The translations under genes and the position numbers were made by a program. The notes beneath the pieces are model-generated. The model was not told the DNA's origin. It saw only the letters and a list, made by a program, of their open reading frames with translations, and searched no databases. From contig JBCCQN010000170.1 of NCBI GenBank assembly GCA_039024315.1, positions 1-17,806 on the forward strand: DNA of 17,806 nucleotides, written 5' to 3'. Below are positions 14,301 through 17,806 of the stretch, in pieces (within the stretch, counting starts at the first letter, position 1; each line of letters starts with the position of its first letter). The stretch comes from JBCAWW01 sp039024315 (GTDB taxonomy: Bacteria; Bacteroidota; Bacteroidia; J057).

Positions 14301-14343
14301 CCCTTGCTTAGAGATTAAGATTCCTTAGCAAGGGTTGATTTTT
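14301..14343 (+). terminator. Rho-independent terminator after the HXXEE gene
   Basis: CCCTTGCT (14301-14308) and AGCAAGGG (14327-14334) form an 8-bp perfect stem with an 18-nt loop, followed by the T-rich stretch TTGATTTTTG. It begins 30 nt after the HXXEE stop codon. The loop is longer than usual, so the call is moderate. Confidence 0.65.
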
Positions 14344-14451
14344 GAATAAAACTTACGGATAGCATGTTATCCAGCTTGCAGGCTCTGTGAGCAAAGCTGC
14401 TGTGATCGTCTGGATAGTTCAGTAGGAGTCAGAAGTCGTAACTGATTTTCG

Positions 14452-14470
14452 CTGCTTCGCAGAACGCTTA
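14452..14470 (+). repeat. Palindromic element end motif overlapping the bioY stop codon
   Basis: CTGC-TTC-GCAG followed by AACGCTTA, identical to the left end of copy B. Its last three bases (TTA, 14468-14470) are the TAA stop of the minus-strand bioY gene. No second end is visible in the preceding 100 bp. It lies at the convergent junction with the HXXEE gene. Confidence 0.75.
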
Positions 14471-15046
14471 TTCCCAGCTGTGGCGATGACGAATCAATAC
14501 TTTCATCAGCGCATTGGCTCCAAGGATGAGGAGCGTCGCAATGCCAATTTTGAGCCTTACCGCCGGCAGGAGGGGGTATATGCGTTCGAAAATGCCATCG
14601 AAACCCACAAAAAAGCCCAGCCAGATGAAACCAATGGTCAGAATGATGGCTTGCCCAGTGAGTTGCGCAAACATGATATTGTACCATTTGCGGCCCCAGG
14701 TTCCTTCGGCCATCTTACCGACCACCCAAGCGGCAATCACAAAGCTAAAGAGAAAGCCGCCCGTAGGACCGAATAATATCTCGACGCCAGAGCGTCCTTG
14801 CGCAAATACGGGTAAACCGGCAGCCCCCGCTACCAAATACAAAGCAGTAGCAATCGCACCGCAATTGGCTCCCAATATCATGGCCAAAGTCAAGATGATA
14901 AGCGTTTGGCAGGTAACCGGTAGGGAGGCTCCAATGGGTATCTCAATGGGAGCAATGAGACAAATCAGCAGACTTGCCAGAACAATTTTGAGCGGGTGAT
15001 CCCAAAACCGATCAGTGGTAATGGGCGGTAAGTGGTCGATTAGCAT
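14468..15046 (-). CDS. bioY: Biotin transporter S-component BioY
   Basis: A 192-residue, six-span membrane protein that binds biotin as the substrate-specific subunit of ECF-type uptake or as a solitary transporter. Family motifs are visible: IEIPIGASLPVTCQTL (34-49), the P-VP-T-QT substrate-side segment; LGANCGAIATALYLVAGAAGLPVFA (58-82, summarised as LG...G...YL..G..GLPVFA); the signature FGPTGGFLFSF (92-102); and LLPAVRLKI (159-167), with Lys166 near the C-terminus as in BioY. No EcfA or EcfT gene is adjacent. The final codons SWE-stop run into the repeat end motif, so the C-terminus may have been trimmed or reset by it. No BirA-type operator was found upstream. Confidence 0.93.
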   Translation of the reverse strand: MLIDHLPPITTDRFWDHPLKIVLASLLICLIAPIEIPIGASLPVTCQTLIILTLAMILGANCGAIATALYLVAGAAGLPVFAQGRSGVEILFGPTGGFLFSFVIAAWVVGKMAEGTWGRKWYNIMFAQLTGQAIILTIGFIWLGFFVGFDGIFERIYPLLPAVRLKIGIATLLILGANALMKVLIRHRHSWE

Positions 15047-15115
15047 TCCTTTTTCCCTAAGTTCTCCATCTAAAACGCATAAACCTGCTCAGAGGATGGC
15101 TGCGAAGATAAGAAA

Positions 15116-15144
15116 GTGCACAACAGTAAGAAACTGTCATGCAC
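15116..15144. promoter_or_regulatory. Interrupted inverted repeat upstream of bioY
   Basis: GTGCA-CA-ACAGT, loop AAGAA, ACTGT-CA-TGCAC: two 5-bp arms on each side separated by a symmetric CA/CA internal mismatch. It lies 70 bp upstream of the bioY ATG. It could be an operator, a leader hairpin or the weak end of the upstream gene's transcript. The remaining sequence in the 186-bp gap shows no clear promoter box. Confidence 0.35.
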
Positions 15145-15178
15145 TCGCAGAATGACTTAATACACCTAAACTCAGCTT

Positions 15179-15193
15179 CCAAGCTTCGCTTGG
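15179..15193. repeat. Hairpin with TTC loop downstream of the GHKL gene
   Basis: CCAAGC, loop TTC, GCTTGG: a perfect 6-bp stem whose loop matches the dispersed end motifs, but the AACGCTTA tail is absent. It lies 40 bp beyond the stop of the minus-strand GHKL gene. No U-tract follows on that strand, so factor-independent termination is doubtful. Confidence 0.4.
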
Positions 15194-15232
15194 ATGACTC
15201 CCATCGCAATCAGGAACCACTGAGAGAGGATT

Positions 15233-16993
15233 TTATCGCTTTTCCAATTCGGAAATGAGCCAGTTTAATTGCACGCGAGCGTCGCTAGTCATGCCTTTGT
15301 AAGACAGGAAGCGGATATCCGCATTGCTCTTTTGTCCTACCATGCCGGGACTAATAGCGCCGCCAATCAGTAGTACGTCTATATCTCGCTGGGGGAGATA
15401 AATCTTTAGATCTGCCTGATACTCCATGGCCTTTCGTCTATCCGCAAGATCGAGACGATGATCAGGCGCTTTGAGTTCAATCAAGACAAAACGGGTGTTA
15501 AAGTCTTGCAAAAGGAGCAAGTTAGGTGCATGCGCAGCGTGTCCATTGGTGAACTTACGGCTGACATACATGTCGATGACTTGCTGTAGCTCTTGGTTAG
15601 TAGAAACCATGGCGTATTGATTGCCCAATACCCAAAGATTACTCGCTAAGGCCTTGTGAATCTGCACCAAAGTCGTATCTGGATTGAAAATCAATTGCTC
15701 CAAATTGTTGAGGATGGCGAGACGGTGGGTGGACTGCTGGCCGATCATGGCCAAGTCTAGCATCCCAAATTGGGAGAAAGCATCAGCCAACTCATCTACT
15801 TCTCTGGCTTGCGAGGCTTCCATATTTTGCATGACCATCCAATAGTCATTCTTTTCAAATGACTCTAGGAGTAGAGAAATTACGGCCATAACGCGGGCTT
15901 CGCTCTCGCCATAAAACTTGCGTAAGACTTTATCCAACACTTTACGTGCGAAGTCTCGACGGTGTGGAGGCAGACGGTCTAAGCCAGAATCGATGTTCTT
16001 TTTTAGGCGTGCTTTTGAAAGGTCAATATCACTAGCATAAACCTTCAAGAGCGATTTTTCTAGCTTGGGATAAATCTTTTTCTGAACCTCAGCTAGCACT
16101 TTCGAATTTTCAATCACAGAACCCCAGTCAGCCGTAACATCATCTTCGAGAGCGTCAGCGGCCACTTCTCCATACAATCTCTTGAGTAGCTTATGCGGGA
16201 TTTCTTCATTGTTTTCTAAGCCAAAGTAGCGTGGTTGACCTACTACTTTTCCTCCTACGCGGATGGCCATCCCTGATTGCTTTAAGGGACGCTTACCGTC
16301 GGAGATAGTATATCTTACTTGCGCTTTGTGACCGTCTGATAGCTTGGCCTCAAATTCAAATTGTTCGCCAGGGATATCTTCTATATCCACTAGTTCGTCA
16401 TTGACGTAGATTTGAAAATCCTCTTGGCGACCATATTCTAGGACTAACAAACGTTTGAGTTTGTCGGCACTAGGAAAGGTGAAATTTTGATTGATGCCAT
16501 TTAGGATGATTTCCGTCCCGGAACGATCAGCCTCAGTTTCAAAAGTATCAAGTGGTAAGTTGACTAGCTCTAAATCATTTTTAGCCCGAATCAGCTCATC
16601 GCGCCAAATTTTGAGGTGAGTACCTTTGCCACGTGTATGGGTGCGAATCTCCATAAGCGAAGCGACCATAAGACCGGCAAATTTGCCGATACCTTTACGA
16701 CCCTTAACGAGGCGATTTTTGAGACGAGTACGATCTCCTTTACGCGATACGCGGCTGCTCGCAATGTTGAGATACTCATTACGTAACTCTTGTTCGGTCA
16801 TCCCAGTACCATTATCTCTAATAGATATGGGTTGATTGGTTAGGGGTTTGGGGAGCGTTACCCAAACCTGCTCTGCGTCAGCATCAAAAGCATTGTCAAT
16901 AAGCTCTTTGATTGCGAGTTCCGTAGAACGGTAATTCTCCCCCAAAAGGGCAGCAAGGCGGGGATCTACTTTAAAATTTGCACTAGCAGACAT
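15233..16993 (-). CDS. GHKL ATPase fused to a PD-(D/E)XK-like C-terminal domain
   Basis: A 586-residue cytoplasmic protein. The N-terminal third is a GHKL (Hsp90/MutL/MORC-type) ATPase: N-box ELAIKELIDNAFDADA (25-40) with Glu30, Asn34 and Asp38; Mg/ATP motif DNGTGM (60-65); and lid motif GRKGIGKFAG (98-107). A transducer-like middle follows (about 170-300), with conserved-looking VGGKVVG (246-252), then a helical region (about 310-480). The C-terminus resembles a restriction-endonuclease fold: APNLLLL (489-495), VLIELKAP (503-510) with E506-x-K508, and EYQADL (524-529) with Gln526. The usual acidic residue of the PD motif is Asn491. Some GHKL proteins of this shape are annotated as restriction enzymes (HgiDII-like), but no methylase is adjacent. 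A nucleic-acid or defence role is inference. AAGGA about 8 nt upstream supports the start. Confidence 0.82.
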   Translation of the reverse strand: MSASANFKVDPRLAALLGENYRSTELAIKELIDNAFDADAEQVWVTLPKPLTNQPISIRDNGTGMTEQELRNEYLNIASSRVSRKGDRTRLKNRLVKGRKGIGKFAGLMVASLMEIRTHTRGKGTHLKIWRDELIRAKNDLELVNLPLDTFETEADRSGTEIILNGINQNFTFPSADKLKRLLVLEYGRQEDFQIYVNDELVDIEDIPGEQFEFEAKLSDGHKAQVRYTISDGKRPLKQSGMAIRVGGKVVGQPRYFGLENNEEIPHKLLKRLYGEVAADALEDDVTADWGSVIENSKVLAEVQKKIYPKLEKSLLKVYASDIDLSKARLKKNIDSGLDRLPPHRRDFARKVLDKVLRKFYGESEARVMAVISLLLESFEKNDYWMVMQNMEASQAREVDELADAFSQFGMLDLAMIGQQSTHRLAILNNLEQLIFNPDTTLVQIHKALASNLWVLGNQYAMVSTNQELQQVIDMYVSRKFTNGHAAHAPNLLLLQDFNTRFVLIELKAPDHRLDLADRRKAMEYQADLKIYLPQRDIDVLLIGGAISPGMVGQKSNADIRFLSYKGMTSDARVQLNWLISELEKR

Positions 16994-17104
16994 CTACAAA
17001 TCCTTCTTTATTAGGTAAGCAGTAGAAAGAGAAAAGTATTTTGCACAAAGAGGGAGAACTTCAATGCTTAAACACTTTTTTCTTAATACAAAAGTCATTC
17101 TGGT

Positions 17105-17120
17105 TCGGGCGAAAGCCCGA
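17105..17120. repeat. Extragenic GAAA-loop hairpin
   Basis: TCGGGC, tetraloop GAAA, GCCCGA: a perfect 6-bp GC-rich stem upstream of the GHKL gene, 112 bp from its start codon. As a plus-strand RNA it would be a stable GNRA tetraloop; no plus-strand gene is near. No U-tract follows. Confidence 0.45.
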
Positions 17121-17171
17121 GTTAACAAAAGTAGGATTTAGCTCGCAAGAGGTGTCCACGATACGATTTTC

Positions 17172-17205
17172 TTATCCACAAGCTAGTTTGTGGATATGTG
17201 GATAA
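17172..17205. other. Cluster of three DnaA boxes (candidate oriC or DnaA-regulated site)
   Basis: TTATCCACA at 17172-17180 (plus) and at 17205 to 17197 (minus) are perfect matches to the DnaA box; ATATCCACA at 17197 to 17189 (minus) matches 8 of 9. The first two boxes also form an inverted repeat with 9-bp arms, TATCCACAA and TTGTGGATA, spacer GCTAGT. No other perfect box was noticed in the window. The cluster lies in the 279-bp gene-free gap 16994-17272 with AT-rich sequence on both sides (for example around 17060-17095 and 17205-17224). dnaA, dnaN, gidA and parAB are not in the window, so an origin is only a candidate. Confidence 0.55.
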
Positions 17206-17215
17206 AGCATTCTTA

Positions 17216-17252
17216 AACAAAAAAGCCGCTAAGCTTTATACTTAGCGGCTTT
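17216..17252 (-). terminator. Rho-independent terminator for the right-edge gene
   Basis: AAAGCCGCTAAG (17222-17233), loop CTTTATA, CTTAGCGGCTTT (17241-17252): a perfect 12-bp stem. On the minus strand it begins 20 nt after the TAA of the right-edge gene and is followed by a T-run (TTTT then TGTTT), the canonical layout for intrinsic termination. Confidence 0.9.
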
Positions 17253-17272
17253 AGTATGTAAAGTTCTAATGC

Positions 17273-17806
17273 TTAGTTCTTGATCAGGGGGGCAACATCT
17301 TTAAGATTGGTGTTGTCTGGTTGACCGGCACACTTGATATCGGCTTTGAAATCTAAGTACACCACCTGATTGTAAGCATAATCAGCGGGAGTAAACTTCA
17401 AAGTAGGAATCACCTTGTTCAATACTGCTTCTACAGTTATTTGATTAGAGGCTAAAATCCGCCATCCAATCACATCGCCTTGTGGGTTGAGCGTTACAGA
17501 AAAAGCCGATTGGGCAAGACCGCAAACGCCATTAGTTGTCATTTCAGTTTTGAGCTTGTCTTTCACCACTGCCTCGCCTTGAGCATAAGTACGAGTAACA
17601 AATTTTGGCCCAGCTACGTTGGCGTGAGTATCACGATGACTAGCATCAGGACTATTGTTGCCTGCCGGCTGCTGGCCACCTGAAGTGACGGGCAACTGTT
17701 GAGGAGCAGGACTAACTGGCAAGTCTATACCATTGTCTACCCCTTTCCATGAATCATCTTGGTCCGCACGACTATAGCCTTCTGGGATATTAGCGTTGGC
17801 TCTGTC
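17273..17806 (-). CDS. C-terminal part of a TonB-C-like protein (partial, runs off window)
   Basis: The reading frame is open from the right edge to the TAA at 17273, giving 177 residues of an incomplete protein whose start lies outside the window. The first ~80 visible residues are polar, low-complexity and rich in Asp, Pro, Gln and Asn, probably an extended linker (for example PVSPAPQQLPV). The last ~95 residues look like a compact domain with the pattern ...FSVTLNPQGDVIGWRIL... and VLNKVIPTLKFTPADY, similar to energy-transducer or TonB C-terminal domains (G-x-V-x-x...LKFxPA). Two cysteines (in GVCGLA and IKCAG) could pair if the protein is exported. Assignment to TonB-C is tentative. A strong terminator follows. 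Confidence 0.7.
   Translation of the reverse strand, partial: DRANANIPEGYSRADQDDSWKGVDNGIDLPVSPAPQQLPVTSGGQQPAGNNSPDASHRDTHANVAGPKFVTRTYAQGEAVVKDKLKTEMTTNGVCGLAQSAFSVTLNPQGDVIGWRILASNQITVEAVLNKVIPTLKFTPADYAYNQVVYLDFKADIKCAGQPDNTNLKDVAPLIKN

Noticed and set aside
14514..14999. 161-codon open frame antisense to bioY
   Set aside because: Its peptide is low-complexity and Pro/Ala/Lys-rich, the shadow of a hydrophobic membrane protein; bioY on the other strand has all family motifs.
15078..15088. BirA-type operator half-site (ATAAACCT) upstream of bioY
   Set aside because: No second half-site at the required spacing.
3342..17806. A complete restriction-modification or CRISPR-type defence island around the GHKL gene
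   Set aside because: No methylase, helicase, cas gene or repeat array is present; the neighbours are bioY and an unrelated partial gene.

Overview
The window looks like a chromosomal segment of a Bacteroidota bacterium, plausibly of the Saprospiria/Lewinella type; that rank is inference from gene content only. The signs are a DUF4270 lipoprotein next to a short glycogen/starch-synthase-like protein divergent from panC, a TAnnTTTG-type -7 promoter box, weak Shine-Dalgarno sites, Sec-dependent barrel-like proteins and an HXXEE membrane protein. No rRNA, tRNA, CRISPR array, complete insertion sequence or transposase is visible.

Layout. (1) 56-3194: DUF4270 lipoprotein and GT5-like protein (minus), divergent from panC (plus). 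(2) 3342-8075: a divergon around a perfect 24-bp palindrome at 6872-6895. To the left runs tetR, an alpha/beta-hydrolase-fold protein without its nucleophilic serine, and an ATP-grasp/phosphohistidine enzyme with a rifampin-phosphotransferase-like domain order; the last two overlap by 4 bp. To the right runs an FAD monooxygenase. The likely reading is one small-molecule-responsive unit, substrate unknown. (3) 8387-10922: an AraC regulator, a small exported barrel-like protein and a lipoprotein alpha/beta hydrolase with an intact triad. (4) 10993-14270: an outer-membrane barrel-like protein divergent from an OruR/ArgR-type AraC regulator, then a Crp/Fnr regulator and an HXXEE membrane protein. 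(5) 14468-17806: bioY, a GHKL ATPase fused to a PD-(D/E)XK-like domain, an intergenic region with three DnaA boxes, and the C-terminal part of a protein cut by the window edge.

The most unusual structure is a family of dispersed palindromic elements. Two near-complete copies (3207-3323 and, inverted, 8198-8322) share a 76-bp core containing two palindromes, one of which carries a compensatory base-pair change. Their ends are hairpins with 3-nt loops (C-Y-G-C, NNN, G-C-R-G) followed by AACGCTTA. The end motif recurs at 4000, 4062 (minus), 10972, 12663-12693 and 14452. It lies at all three convergent gene junctions of the window, overlaps the stop codons of bioY and of one araC-type gene, and forms a 63-bp in-frame insertion inside the dikinase-like gene. 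All element-derived open frames are read in the same phase and give (F)AE(R)LS...(I/L)SVPRS peptides, which recalls the protein-coding palindromic elements of Rickettsia.

Other points of note are the candidate oriC or DnaA-binding cluster at 17172-17205, the hydrolase-fold protein with Gly in place of the catalytic Ser, and the GHKL-nuclease-like fusion.
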